Shown: positions 1 through 13,479 of the stretch, piece by piece
How positions within the stretch are numbered: the first letter of the stretch is position 1
How the letters are laid out: every line of letters begins with the position of its first letter
NCBI GenBank assembly: GCA_036346375.1
Contig: CM070515.1
Span: 7,400,423 to 7,464,422 of the forward strand
Source of the DNA: Guadua angustifolia
Lineage: Eukaryota > Streptophyta > Magnoliopsida > Poales > Poaceae
DNA length: 64,000 bases
Direction: 5' to 3'
Program-made: the position numbers and the translations under genes
The notes under the pieces: model-generated
What the model was told of the DNA's origin: nothing
Databases searched by the model: none
Seen by the model: only the letters and a program-made list of their open reading frames with translations

Positions 1-3000
1 TATTCCCTGCCGCTAGAATCTTGATGTCAACATCAGATGTTGCAGGCGACACTGACCCTTCAAGGTATAGACCAGTTTTAGCAGTGATTGAAGGAACAGT
101 ATCTTGGCATCCGTTCACAGACATTGAAAACTGCAGTTTAAATATTAAGAAGGTATTACAACCATGGTTTCACTGTCCATGTAAGAAGTGTTTCTTATCA
201 ATCATCACTCACCTGCTGCCTTGATGGATAAAATAGGATCTTTTTCCTTCTAGCGCTGTAAAAGATGGTGAATCCTGTATTAAATAAAAGCATAATGATA
301 AAATACTCATAAATGTTAATTGCCAAAAAATGCTCATAGTTGTTGGCCAAGAAAAGCTAAATAGCCCATAAGAAAGGTAAAGGAGAGTTTGTGTTAGAAA
401 AGCAAATTTCTAGATGACAAATTTAGAATTATAAGAGATCCTGAGAAAGTCATGTACTCTGCTAGTGGAAAACCAAAAATACTAAGGATAAACAGTTAAA
501 CACCACACCTAGAATCACAAGGGACAAAAATGAAGTGCTCCCTGAGATCAGCCCAAATGGAGTACTCAAAGGCAGCAATGCCATTTTGATGACTCTTTCC
601 AAGAACAGATGCGATAGAGATTTTGTCAATGAAGCATGAACACATAGAACCTAAACTAGTAAAAGTTGTCCAGTTGAAGATTTACTGAAAAAAAAAAACA
701 AGTTGATCAAACTCAATGGCTTCGGTGTCATTGTCATGTAGAGAAAGTTCCCTAATGTAATTCTGCTACATTGGAGCTCTGTTTGGAGTACAGACCTAAA
801 ATGGAAAAGAAAAAGGGAAAGATAAAGCAGTGGAGGATTCGAGGCATTGCACTGAACACTCCGCATTTCATTTCTTAACTGTCTTCCTTGCCTAATAGCT
901 AGTATATATTTGCAATTTATGAAACTTTCGGTATGAGAGAATTTGTGGCTTTGTGCCTGGATAGATTATGGCTAATTACTGCAAATCAGCAGTACAAATA
1001 AGCTTCTAGCTCTGTGGTAAAGAGCAAAACCTAGAGGAATTTCAATATAATTTTCTACGTAACATCTAGGCTCCAATTTTCCATTTGTAGTTTCTAAACA
1101 AAAAAATGGATCCTCTGATGGCACACATCCTGACCTTTGAGTCTCTAAATTGGGAGTTCAAACTTTTCTGTTCTCTTTAATAATTCTGTTAGTTTTATTG
1201 CTTTCTTCAATGTCTAATAATGCCATCCTTAAATATCATCATTGTTCAACCAGCTAGCTTCTCCCAAAACAGCCAACTTGAATAAATAAGAAACAAAGTC
1301 ACCGAATGAATTTTTTTTACACATATAAAACCATGCTGCACATTGATATACAAATAAAGGTACCATTAAGATGAACAGAAACTTCCAATATCAATATGTG
1401 TTCTAGCAAATAATTTGATCAAATAGCAGTACCTGATCAAGTCTGTAATACCCAAGATTATCTGTTACAGCTCTCAACTGACCATCAACTATAACATTGG
1501 CACCTTCCACACCAGCACCAGCACCATAACCATCAACAACACGCCCGCCAACAGAAAATCCAGTAACCTAGTAAGACATATTTGAGGAATTGCTAGTCAG
1601 TTAGTGGAGATCAGGTGCACAGATCAGGAGGAAGAGAAACTCAGATGATTAAGCAGCTGAAAGTTCTCAAGTCTACGGCTCCGATTGGCATTGTGGTGGC
1701 TTTTCAAAAGCACTTATTTTATTCTACTTTTGGATATCACAATTAGTTGACAGCATCTTTTTTGGAGTCATAACAGAAAAAGCTTACTACAATTAGTAAA
1801 GATTACTATAACTAACTAGATTCCACAGCACAGCACAGCACTGCACTGCACTGCACTGCAACTGCAAACTTGTCCTGCATTAAGCTATCACATAATCCAA
1901 AATTTGCACCCAGCCAACCTTGCAACAGCTTTGACTGCTTGAACCGTGCATCTCCATCTCATTTATATCTTTTACTCAGAAAGCATGCAGGCTAATCCAA
2001 TTGGTGGTTAAGTTACATTTGCCCAGTGTTCAATGATAGGTACTTGGTAGTCCTTTGTCTGTCATCCTCAAGCAAAATAGCTTTTATCATAACTTCACAG
2101 TCCAAATTGTGAGATGTGGCAACTTCAAGAATTACCTGGAACTTTTGGGGGATTGTCATATGACTATGCTCAACAGTCAACAGAGACACGCAAGGAAGGA
2201 GGCCTTGCAAGCATGCAACAAAAAATGAAAAATATCAATTACATTTGAATTTGCATACTAACCACAAATCAAATAAGTTTAGCATCATACAAAAAAGGAT
2301 AAATTCATGATTCATAACATTTGCAAAGGAACCATTGGAAGGAATTTCAATAATTTCATGCACTAACCCCAATGATATTTGTCGAATTGAGACAGTTATA
2401 AAAACACCCAACAAGGTAGTTTAAATATTTTATATGGGGAATACTGTGCAGCTCTCATATAAGTTCCATCATATACGGAGTTAAGACCTGGCAAGAGCAG
2501 AACAAGACTTCCAATGGATAATAACAATAAACAGCTAAAATAAAGAAACTGCCATCAATGCTGCATGACGGCAAGCAGCATGAATGTGGTTATATTTTCT
2601 TGTCTAGGATACAATTACTATTAATTACATGAACAGATACATGTAAAAGTAAAACTATTGAGGATGTCCTCAAAGACATCATAAGAGGACGTGTCAAAAA
2701 GAAACCCCCACAGCATGTTAAAAGAAGAAATTATGCACCAGTTATGTTGCACTATGATAAAGGTTTGACAGGTTGACTAAGTACTTACCACAAGGTATTG
2801 ACCTAAATGTGAACTTTCCATCAGCACCAGATACTGCATGGCAAAGAGCACCTTCCCTGGGTGCATCACTAAAACCTTGAGGGCAAGGCACCTCCGTTAC
2901 GTCATTTGAATATAAATACAGGTGAACTGCCAATATTGGATTTCCCTAGCACAGAAAATGCATAAAATATGTTAATCTACAAATTCAGTGAACAAAGAAA

Positions 3001-4147
3001 TCAAAATTCCGAAGTGCCCCATTCAATCATATGCATGTAACGTTAGTTATTATCAATATACAGAGCCATTTGGTTCCTTCAGTACCTGTGCAACTACAGA
3101 GCCATAAATACTGTATCCAGATACAAAGAAAACATCATCTACTACAGCATTTCCAAATCGCAAGTCCACCTACATATAAAAAAAGGCAACATGGTAATAC
3201 AATAGAATTGTCGTCACAACATCTAATAGCAGATGAGCATAGATGAAATCCTAACCTCGGATGAGCCTCTCATCTCAATTTCATAATCACAATGAGAAAC
3301 ACGCAATTTGTAGCGTCCTGGACAGGAGTAAGGATAAATATAAGTAAACATGCTAAAGGTGCTAACTATGGAAAATATAACAAGAAAATGCATGTCAGGA
3401 CAAATGAAAAAGAGCAAACACAAGATACACAGGGCTACCATCTTAAATGGGGTGTAATAAGAACCTTGCCTGGTTGCCCCACAACTTCCATTAATGGAAA
3501 GTGACATTTGGGCTGAGCTGGTTGCCTGTGTTGCAAACAAGACCAGTATAGAAAGCTAAGCTGGACAAGTGCTGTGTGGATATAGGAAACAGTTCCCTCC
3601 AATAGGTTTTTCCTCTAAATGCCTTATTGGCAGGCGGGTCATAACTGAAAGAAAGGAGAGGATGCATGAGATATTTGAGACAGCTGGAACATCTATACTG
3701 ATGTATGTGGTTCTCTTGTTAGTATATTGAATTGTGTTCTAGTGGTACAGATGGCTTCACTGGAACACCAAAGAAGGGAAGTTATCTCCGGCTTCTGGAG
3801 ATGGACATAACTGCGCACGAGACACACATACTAGATTCTACATGATTTTTTGCCACTTAAACAGCCAGCTCAAGAAAAAGTTGTTCCTTTGAGAACCCAT
3901 ATGCCCACTTAATGTTAGAGACCAAATTGCACAGATTTTACAAAGGATTTAATCAGTAAAAATGAAATAAAGGAGAACTGATTGAACAATCAATACATAT
4001 AGAGGAGGCATGTCATGAACACTACTAAATTACTCATTTTAATATCTATTATGGAGTTTGTAAACAAAAAGAAAATACATTAATAGGTACGAATGAAAAT
4101 TACATCATGTAAATCCTTTATAGGTTAGCTTCTAACAACAAGAGTAA

Positions 4148-4625
4148 GGCCCCGTTTGGCAGCACTCCAGCTCCTACTCCTCTCTAATTCTACTCCAACT
4201 CCTCCTGATTCTCATATTGTGAAAAATTGTGAACAGTTTAGAGAAGTTTTCGGCTAGCAGCTAGCTCCAGATCGACCATACCTCTAGGCGGCTCTCGTTG
4301 GGGCGAGCAGTCGAGGCGGGGAGTCGACGCGGGGAGGTGGCGGTCGTGGCGACACAAGCGGGGACGGGTCGGCTGGCTCAAGGTGGCGCAGGCAGGGTAG
4401 ATCGGCGGCTGTCCAGGCAGGGAGGCGGCGCGGTCGAGGCAAAGGAGGCGAGGGAGCTGAGATTCTCGCGGGGAGCAGGTCTAAGGCCGCTCCTCGCGCC
4501 CAGGCAAAAAAGGAGAATCGCTCCTCCGGGATTCTCAGAGCCACGTGAGGGAGCTGGGGGCGTTCAATACAACTCCGACTCCTCCAGACGAGAATCCGGG
4601 AGCCGAAGCTCTCCCGAACGGGCTC
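4148..4625. mobile_element. PIF/Harbinger-like MITE in a NOMO-like intron
   Basis: The ends form an imperfect inverted repeat of about 27 bp: left GGCCCCGTTTGGCAGCACTC, right (reversed) GAGCCCGTTCGGGAGAGCTT. A TAA flanks each side (4145-4147 and 4626-4628), as expected of the PIF/Harbinger 3-bp target duplication. The interior is unusually GC-rich and gives open reading frames on both strands that resemble no protein. It lies close to the exon at 4744-4910, whose donor site looks damaged. Confidence 0.8.
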
Positions 4626-6110
4626 TAAAATACAGGCACATAGGAAATGAATAACACTCCTCACATCAAACTTTGTACATAGTTACGTACAAATGTGCTG
4701 TAGTTTTTTACATGAAGCATAGTAATTAGTAAACAAGGCAATCCTGGAATTATGTTCGCAAACAAATATTCTCCTGTTGGTGATGTTAAAGCAGATGCAA
4801 CTAACTCATCTGAGTCTAACAACAGCTCTACTTTCACACCAGAAGGTCCTCCATTTTTTGAGCAGCTGTTACCACCAACAGCTCCCACTACTTTACCAGA
4901 TATCGTAAACCTGCATGGTGTATTCACCGTTGAAACTTAAATGTGATAATTGCTCATACACAGAAAAAAAAAAAGGCCAAAGCAACAGACCCAATGAACT
5001 GAAAATTTATATCTGCATTTCCATTACATCCGTTTTGATCGCTGACAACAGGAACCTGAACAAGAAAAAAGAAGGTCAAAGCCAAGCACATAATTAAGAC
5101 AGAAACAAGGAATGAATGAACAGATCAGTCGGACATAAACTTACAGTTTCAGGCTTCCATGACCATCCCTTGGGCCCCTTAACTCTGACCATGAATGAAC
5201 CCTGTGGAGAGAAACAACAACAACAAAAAACAGATAAGGGTAAATTGTTTCGCTGGCAATGCTCAGAACATTGTAATATTGTTTACATCATAAGCTTAGC
5301 TAATTCTCTTTAATCCTTGTTCCTACTTGTGCACAAGTTATATATGGAAAAAAAATTGGAGAGCACTCATAAATGACAACCCAAAAACTAAAGTAAACAA
5401 CTGCCATGAGGATACCTTGTCATAGACTGGGATAAAATAGAAGCCATTAGGAGCACATTGAGTGCTTTCCTTAACCAAACCATCAATTTTGCACAGCTCA
5501 ACCTGATTCAGAAAGTTAAAAGAGGAAATCAATTTGTGCACAACAGATACCCCCAAAAAAACATGAAGAACATGATACATGTTGCCATAAAAAGTAGCCC
5601 TCCATTAATAATCATGTACTTCAGATGTAGCGTTACCCTCTATGGTTTGCATAAGCCACCACAGGGGAGATATAACATTTCCTCATTGATACAGTATTAT
5701 ATATCTATAGGAGCAAAGGAAATTAAGCTTAAGCTTTAGCCAAGGTGGCACAAGATTCCCTATGTTTGCGTTCATAAAATCCTTGGGATAATGGGATAAA
5801 AACTAGCTCGAAGAGAATGAATGTTGGAGAGTATGAAGTATGTAAACCCACCATTATGGTTACAACTAAACCTGTCAATAATGCGCAGCAATTGTTCACA
5901 GAATTTCTAACAATTCCAGCATTTTTATACTCCCACCAAGCTTTCTAACGTATGAGACAAACACAAAATCTGCTTTCATTTTTCATCTATCCGGTGCATC
6001 ATCGGATCATCAGAACATTCAACTCATCCGAAGCAAAATCTGCGTCCACCATTCACCAAAGCTAAACGAAATAACAAGTTACGATGTACACACATGGTCT
6101 CAGAAATTAT

Positions 6111-6513
6111 CGCTTATCTAGCCTCATGTACCTTGTTTTTTGCAAATCTACCCCATCCCCCTCATGCATTTGCAAATTTGACCCCCACCCCTATCGCGGA
6201 AGGCGACACTTATCCCCTACCGCACCTGGGGAGCGCAGAAGCTGGCCTGCACCGCATAGGGCGGGCAAGCGCAGGAGGAGCCCGCTGCCATGCCCGGGTA
6301 AGGTGGAAGCCCTCCTGTGATGGTAGGCCAGGCTGCTCCCTGCGGTCGGCCAGGCTCCCAGGGCGCCGGCCACCTTCTGCGCTCCTTGGGCATGGCAGGG
6401 GACAGTTGTCACTTGTGACGCCTTCCACGGTAGGGGATGGGGCCAAATATGCAAATGCATGCACGGGAGGGCTAGACCTGCAAAAAAACAAGGTGTGGGA
6501 GGCTAGATAAGCG
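6111..6513. mobile_element. Long-TIR MITE (Mutator-like?) in NOMO-like intron
   Basis: The two ends are inverted copies of each other over roughly 90 bp, starting CGCTTATCTAGCCTC and including CCTTGTTTTTT and CATGCATTTGCA on both arms. Long terminal inverted repeats without coding capacity suggest a Mutator-like MITE. I could not find a clean 9-bp target duplication. The segment near 17390-17430 (CCTTCCGCGGTAGGG) resembles its inner arm. Confidence 0.65.
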
Positions 6514-7369
6514 AATATTTTTTCTCTGACAGTAATTCTCCCCGATCCAGATTTCCCAACGAGAAGAAAGTGAACCTTTTACAGGTTTTGAACCCACAAG
6601 TAAAACTTCTATAATCCACTTGGTAGAAATCAGTAGCAATTAGCGAAATTGTACAGAACAACGGCAATTTCAAACTATACACACTTCACTCAACTAGCAG
6701 CATCCACTCGAACCAGTGGCATCCCGCGATCAGGAATTCGTCAGCTCTCCACGGGCTCTCAGTCGAAGTGAACTACCTCAAGCAACAAAACTTAAGACTA
6801 CTGAACCATGCATGAATAATTCGCCAAGGCTCGATCAGAAAACGCGGCAACAACAAGCAGAGCGCAACCATAATTCGCGATACGAACGAAATCAAGTGCC
6901 GCGCGCGGGGCGCGGACGCATACCGTGATGTCGGAGTAGTCGAGCTTGGAGTCCGACGCCTTCCTCGACTTGGCCAAGCCCGTGCTCGCCTGCACCCAGA
7001 GCCCAACACAAAATAGCATCAGCAACAAACCAAGCCAAGCCAAACTAGAGCGTAGCGAGCAGCGGCGAGGGGAGACCTCGACGAAGCCGCCTCATCCGTG
7101 GATCTCATCGGAGGCAGATGCGGCCGCGGAGGAGGCGGCGAGGAAGAGGAAGATAAGGGGGAGGCGGGGATCTATCGATCGGATCTAGCGGGCGCCGAGC
7201 ACGCCAGGGAGACGAGGACTTCGAGGTGTGCGGGGGGAAGAAGTGTAGTAAACAGGAGTGGAGTTGGGACTCGGAGATCCAGCTAGTTCGAAGAGAGGCT
7301 TGGGCGCTTGGCCTTGAATTTTGTGGGCTTTAGGATGGGATCACGAAAATACTTTTCTAAGACACATTA

Positions 7370-9060
7370 ATACATATAAATTTTATGTATTTAATCTAAA
7401 TATTCAAAATGATATGGAAAGCCAAAATTTTAAAAATTTGAGCCGTGTATCATAAAACAGCTTGTATTTACAATAGAAGGGAATATTCTACATTATATTG
7501 ATGAGTTTTTCAATTTCGAAGGTGGAGATGGGTACCCGTACCCACGCTAGCAAACAATATGGCAAGATTGCTTTCTAGCACGGACTAAGGTTAAAAATTT
7601 CATTTCCAGTTGACATCTCGGAGGTGGCCGGAATCTGAAATTTCGTCGAGATCTTGGAATTTAAGGCAAAGTCCAGATGAAATACAAAAAAAATTCAAAT
7701 AAGGAAATTTTTGAACCAGGACTTTCGAGATTTCGCCGAAATTACGTTCAAAATTGCCGAAATCTCAGTAAATTTCAATCGATTGAAAAATGGTACAAAT
7801 GAAGTTTTTTTTTTGTGGATGGTCCTAACACATCACTAATGTTTCTATAAAAAATTCAGATGATTATCAAGCCTGAGGAATTTTTAAAAATATTAAAAGT
7901 GGTACTGTCCTATAAAAGGCTGGCCAGTAAATTTAAACATAATGAAAAATAGAACAAACAACGTTACAAAATTTTAATGGATGGTTTTGACATAATAATA
8001 ATAATATTATTTTTACAAATTTTTCAGATAATCATCAACCTTAAGGAATTTTCAAAAAAATTTACAGTGCTACTATCCTGATAAAAGCCCTATCGGCAAA
8101 CTTCAACCGAATGGAAAATGGTTCAAACCAAGTTGTAAATTTTTAAAAAAATTTGTATGGCCTGATGCATCATAAATGTTTTCATAAAAATTTAAAATGG
8201 TAATCAAGCTTCAATAATTTTCCTAAATTTTAGTAGTGTTACGTTCTGATAAAAGCCGAATGATCAATGTATAGATTTGCTTGAGCAACCAAAAAAAGCT
8301 TAGAATTTTTGAAACTTTTACAGAAAGGTGCTAAGGAAATGCTTAAGCTTTCATAAAAATGTTGGATCCTAATCACACACTAGTAAATTTATAAAACTTT
8401 TATAAGGATAATGTACCATTTATGTTTTTTATGTTTTTGATTTTTGAAATATAACAAATGAAGAGCAATGCTTACATAGATTTGATTGAGCAAACAAAAA
8501 AGTTTAAATTTTTTATAAATCTTACAAAATGGCACTAAGCCAATTTTTAAGCTCACATAAAAATTTTAGATCACACTCAAACAAATTTATAAAATTCTGA
8601 CAAAGTTACTGTCTCAGTTATGTTCCTTCTATTTTTATTTTTTAAAGATAACAAATTAAGATTAATTATTTTCAAAATTTTTATGTAATCGTATACTGCT
8701 AAAGATAGTACCATAAATTTTTCATATCATGATCAAGCTTATAAAATTTTATAAAAATCTAATGGTATTTTTATCAAAATTATAAAACGTATCAAAATTT
8801 CAGTTTTTCAACAAATTTTCATGGAAGATGACTTTCTTAAGAGTTATTGGTCCAAATGCAGTAAAAAAGTCAGAACCCGATAAAAAAAACCTCAGATTTC
8901 AATGAGATTTGGTGAAATTTGGCCAAAATTTACAAGATTATTGTATCAATGTAAATTTTTTTACCCAGCCAGAATTTTGGATCCCATCCCCGACTGAAAT
9001 TAGAAATCTTAGGGCAAGATTTCTGAAATTTCACCGAATTTGGGAATCATGGCACAGACA
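7370..9060. repeat. AT-rich dispersed repeat, family A, copy 1
   Basis: AT-rich noncoding sequence framed by GAAATTTCGGCG-type motifs. Inside are diverged units with blocks such as ATAGATTTGATTGAGCAA, TTACTGTCTCAGTTATG and GGTACTGTCC. These blocks reappear in reverse complement at 24720-25560 and in part at 22925-23520. Two diverged units of about 220 bp can be seen at about 8225-8440 and 8470-8640. No coding sequence or termini identified; class unknown. Confidence 0.6.
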
Positions 9061-9107
9061 TGGATACTTTGTTGCTTCAATATGACGAGAAACATAAGAT
9101 TAGCGTG

Positions 9108-9668
9108 TAGATATGAAAGTAGGCTGGATATTTTCTAGATCTGGAGCTAGATCTAGTCAAAATCGGATTCAAGATAGAATTTAACTATTTTATAGCTTCC
9201 GAGATAGGATCCAGATACTTGAATTCAAATTTAGAATTGAATTCGAAGCAGTCAATATCCGGTAAATATGAAGCGAAATCCAGATATCTGGATTTTTTCC
9301 TATTCGGATATCAACAAGGCCTGTTCTGTTCATTACATATTTTCCCATGGTAGACCATTTTATATTGATAATTAGTTGGTTCTATTTATCCTCAAATAGC
9401 ATATTCTTTCTATGACATCTATTTGGTTTGATTTATATATAACTTGCTACTACTCGTATGATTTGATTCAACATATATTACTCCATATATGCGTATAATA
9501 TCCGTATATCTTTATCCACTTTTGACCCAAATCTATTACACATCTGTCCCATGTCTATATCCCAAATAATCTGGATTCATATCCGTATCTGGTTCTGAAT
9601 CTAGAAAAAATACATATTATGATACGAAAAGAGTAATATCCATCCGTATCTAACCCGTTTTCATTCTA
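9108..9668. mobile_element. hAT-like MITE, diverged (ATATCCGGAT-rich family)
   Basis: The right end, read reversed, begins TAGAATGAAAACGGGTTAG and the left end begins TAGATATGAAAGTAGGCTGG; both continue into GGATATT. The interior has many ATATCCGGATA-like words, as in the elements at 27972 and 34493. The flanking 8 bp match at only about five of eight positions, so the target duplication is weak. Confidence 0.45.
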
Positions 9669-9739
9669 ATTGCATGCGCCTCTCTCATCATTCAATCAAG
9701 ATCAAATAGTTCTGACCAAATCATCACCTAAATAAAGTT

Positions 9740-10260
9740 GGCAGATTTCCCGGATGGAGGGCGTGCCACGTCATCATTTTCCTGGAAAAGTCCATAAAAT
9801 ATCAGAAATTACGAACGGATCCTTCCACGGTAAATTAGAGATCGCGAACGGGTCCTTCTACAGGTTAGTTTGCAAAAAAAACCCATAGTCCAGTTCTTTC
9901 GACCCAGGAGATTTAAAAAAAATTTGAAATCACCAACAGGTTCTGTCAGCGATTTTTTTTATGAAAAGGACCTTTTGGTTCGGTAAAATTGCGGATTTTC
10001 CGTGAAAGGACCCTAGATAAATCACCTATGGCAGATTTCTCGGATAGAGGGCGTGCCACGTCATCATTTTCCTAGAAAAGTCTCTAAAAAATCATAAATT
10101 ACGAACGGGTCCTTCTACGGTAAATTAGAGATCGCGAACGGGTCCTTCTACAGGTTATTTTGCAAAAAAAGACCCTATAGTCCGGTTCTTTCGACCTAGA
10201 AGATTTAAAAAAAAATTGAAATCACGAACATGTCCTTTCAGAGAAGGACCTTTCGATTTT
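9740..10260. repeat. Tandem direct repeat, period about 290 bp
   Basis: The unit begins GGCAGATTTC at 9740 and again at 10030. Each copy carries GAGGGCGTGCCACGTCATCA, then two close variants of CGAACGGGTCCTTC about 33 bp apart, then GGTTCTTTCGACC. Short GAAAGGACC words continue to about 10500. No gene is seen. This could be satellite-like or the inside of an unrecognised transposon. Confidence 0.7.
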
Positions 10261-10499
10261 TCACAGCCGTGGCCAATTTTAAAAAAATGCCGCCAAGAAA
10301 AACGAAATTGTATTTTTTGCATAAAAAATTTATATCAGTTTTTTTTACAGGTGTGGCATCACGCGCCTCGTGTCCTCCCCTCGTGAGCACCTCTAAAAAA
10401 ATGTAGTTACGTGTAGGTCCTTTTAGCAGTTTTTTTCGAAAAAAAACTTTTTGTTCGGCAAAACCTCGAAACTTTCGTGAAAAAACCCTAATAAATGGC

Positions 10500-13400
10500 A
10501 AAATATGGCGTAATTACGTTTGAATCATTCTAGTTGTTTTCCATAAAAATGACCTTTCGTTTTGACGCAAACACAGTTGCGCGTGACGTGTTACACCGCG
10601 AAAACATTCCTAGTACAATAATACTTAATGCAGGTATCCCGGAAGTATTAGACATAGTGTGCACTTATAAGCAGCAATCTCTGCAGTGAGCCAGTGATTA
10701 ATCTGGGCAATCGATTTCCATGAATCGCGTACTTTAAGAATACACAAACAGAAGTTCTCGTAGAAACTCTCTTTCTGTTACTCCATATTCAATTAGGTAT
10801 TCTGTGTACATTATATTTTGTCTAGTCAAATCAATGTCACTTTGCTACCATAGAGTAGTAGAAGACCGCAAAACCCGAAGTACAAAGCACGCTACTCCCA
10901 CAGACCACAGAATAGAGAGTGGCCAATTTTTTATCTTTTAAATTTCAGCAGAGTAGTGCTGAACTGCTGATAATACTATCGACGAAGCATCACACGAGCA
11001 TCCACTTTATAAAAGAGAAGAAAAACATTGCACGAGCAAGTACGAAAATGTGTATCTTCTGCTATCCAAATCTTAGTACCATCGGGTTTTTTTTTCACAA
11101 GAAAGGGAGAACCACTTCATATGGCTTCTAGCCTTCTAGGTTAGGAGGTTTATTTTTCAAAAATACGAAAACAGAGGGAGGAAGTTTTGTGTGTCACTCC
11201 GCCCATAAAACAAGGGAAAAGATTCCCTCGAGTTCATATCATGAAGAATTATAGGGTTGGGTAATATTATGTCAATAAATTTCCCTCAATTTACTATTAG
11301 CATTCACGTACGAGCTTTCTTCTACATAAAAAAATGAGAAAAGAGAGAAAAAAGAACTGGCTCTTATTTAGAAGCCAGCATCACATGAAAGAATAGGTAT
11401 TATCTCTAGGTAAAAATCGATGTTAAAGATGGCGCGAGCGACTGTTAATGTTAAAGTTATTATTTTACTAATAGATAAAAGGATGAAGTTAGTATTGAAT
11501 GTACAAATTAATTGTTTTAGTGATTCTCTAAATGACGTGAATGAGAATGGAGTAAGTAATAAATTTTGTTATTATTCATGCTCTAATCAGACACTAAACA
11601 TACACCGTACCGACTTCTCTCTTTCTATTAGCCCAACAATAACAAAGTGTAAGATTTTCATGCGGACCCTTAAGAATACTCCCGACAAACCACAGCCATG
11701 GTCGTACCATTTTTTTTTAAATTTTATGAAGCCGCTATGCAGAGCTGCTCAGTGGAATCAACCCCTGGGCACATCACCTCATGAGATGGCTGCCCACGGG
11801 ACGCACGATGTGACACCACTCCGCTGCCGTACGTACATCGCCCACAAACATTTCTTTACTCCCCGGCGAATCAATCGGTCACATTTCGCCGCCGTGTGCC
11901 CGTCCATCCAAATGTGTCACGCACAGCGTGTCACGTCAAACGTCGCCTCTGTCAATGGCCAATGTTGCTTCACAGATCACACGGCCTCGCGGCAAGTGGA
12001 GATCACCACCGCCGAAGGAAAACGGACCAATCAGTCCAGACCGAACACCGAGCCGCTGTAATATTTTTGTTTTCCAAGTACAGCATGCAGGACAGCTCCA
12101 GTGTGTGTTTGATCGCAGATCCTTAAAAAGAAAACGAACCTTTTCACGGGGAAAAACTGTGAATTAAAACTATATGTATTTTCACATAATAATAGAGAAA
12201 CGTATTTTCCAATTTGCATTTCACAGAGAACTACGAATATTTTGCCATAACACGTTTCAATAGACCCCACATCTATATTTATATAAACTAGCAGGGTCAC
12301 CTGTGTATTTGCGTGACTAGATTTTTTTAATAGTGTGTAGTATTAAATAATATAACTTATATGTTTGAGAATACATTAATGCATTTTGTAGACTATTTAG
12401 ATTTTTTTAAGACATCATAAATATTAGAAATGACAATAGAAACTTTAAGAAAAATTCAACTTAAGGGAGATAAGTGAAGTTAAAGTTTTTATAGAAGAAA
12501 ATCATTGAAAATAATAACTTGTTAGGGTTCTTAGATACGTAGTAACTCTTCATCTTGCATAGATCATATAACTATATACCTCTGTTTTTTCTCTACTAGT
12601 AATTCTTTTTTCAAAATGTATACAACACATGTACATCTATTTAATCTCAACTAATACGTTGATTATTTTACATAATATTAGAATACATTGCTCACGTATA
12701 CACTGATACATCATTGGTGACTTACTTTGAATGTTTCTTCGTCATACGCTGGTTGCCCTGTAGAACCATATGTCTTATGTTTCTTATTGATAGACCCATA
12801 ACTTTTCTGGTTCAACTGCCAATAGCAAATCTAACTTTTTATCGATTCCTCTTAACTGCTACCCTTTTAATGCAATACTCTATCATATAACTATTTTTTA
12901 TTTTTCTTCAATTATTACTTAATGCTGAATGTTACGACATCAACATGCAATGCATATATGTACAAGTATTGCTTATCCCTACTAGGGACACCCGTCATGC
13001 TCTCACTAGTGGCCTCAAAGCCTATTCCATATAGTAGCACCATCTCTACCCTAAGGTTTTTGCAACTTGTTTTGATTCAAACGAATTTATGTATGCATAT
13101 ACACATGCAAGATATTATATATACTCGATCTGTGCTTATCCCAAATCAGTCGTTTCTTTTATTCGATGTTTGCCAACTCAACGATGTTGCTACCTTACTA
13201 ACATGGCAACCTCTCATCTTTATGATGCTAGCATGTATGTTTTAGTCGTTATCTATCAATATGCATAAGCTTTCAAACATCGTGTGTGATGTCACCTCAG
13301 TAACGATGGAACTTTTATAGCTATCCAACGGATATATATATCCTCAGTAGCTCACCTTTCATGCAAAGCTTCATCTTCACTCTACCAGGCTCTCTCCATC
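10500..13400. other. Intergenic, no supported gene
   Basis: Mixed composition with scattered short reading frames that match nothing I recognise. The 11700-12060 part is more GC-rich and looks promoter-like (an ACCAATCAG box near 12027) but no gene follows. On the minus strand GGTGACCCTGCTAGT (near 12286-12300) resembles the 3' end of grass Helitrons; I could not find a matching 5' end. Confidence 0.4.
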
Positions 13401-13479
13401 ATCAAGGTTTGTTTACTTCTTACTTCTTCAACAATGTAGACGCATATCACTCATCATCGTGGTTTTTGGCTCCTTCGGT

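Larger units (their letters stand above)
1..7190 (-). pseudogene. NOMO-like (Nodal modulator) gene remnant, exons in order but broken; continues off the left edge
   Basis: The family encodes a large ER membrane protein made of repeated carbohydrate-binding-like folds. Recognised exons, 5' to 3' on the minus strand: 7077-~7170, 6924-6989, 5416-5502, 5145-5201, 4991-5055, 4744-4910, 3256-3317, 3086-3169, 2789-2945, 2136-~2177 (3' part only), 1433-1567, a stretch at 512-633, and 1-130. Most junctions have GT/AG and compatible phase. Segments such as SRKASDSKLDYSDIT, TISGKVVGAVGG, GFSVGGRVVDGYGAG and DTVPSITAKTGLYLEG match plant NOMO from memory of the family. Lesions: no in-frame ATG in exon 1, TGA at 7092-7094 where the family has Cys, a GA instead of GT after 4744, loss of the 5' part of the 2136 exon, no recognisable exons for roughly 400 residues between 1433 and 633, and a stop after the 512-633 stretch. 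Best read as a pseudogene. Confidence 0.8.

Noticed and set aside
4284..4664. Long reading frames on both strands near 4.3-4.66 kb
   Set aside because: They lie in the GC-rich interior of a MITE with TAA target duplications and show no protein motif.
6084..6510. Overlapping reading frames of up to 138 codons
   Set aside because: They fall within the long inverted-repeat MITE at 6111-6513; composition artefact.
11420..12061. 213-codon plus-strand frame
   Set aside because: Low-complexity start, no recognisable domain, no intron or codon-usage support; the GC-rich end looks like non-coding sequence.
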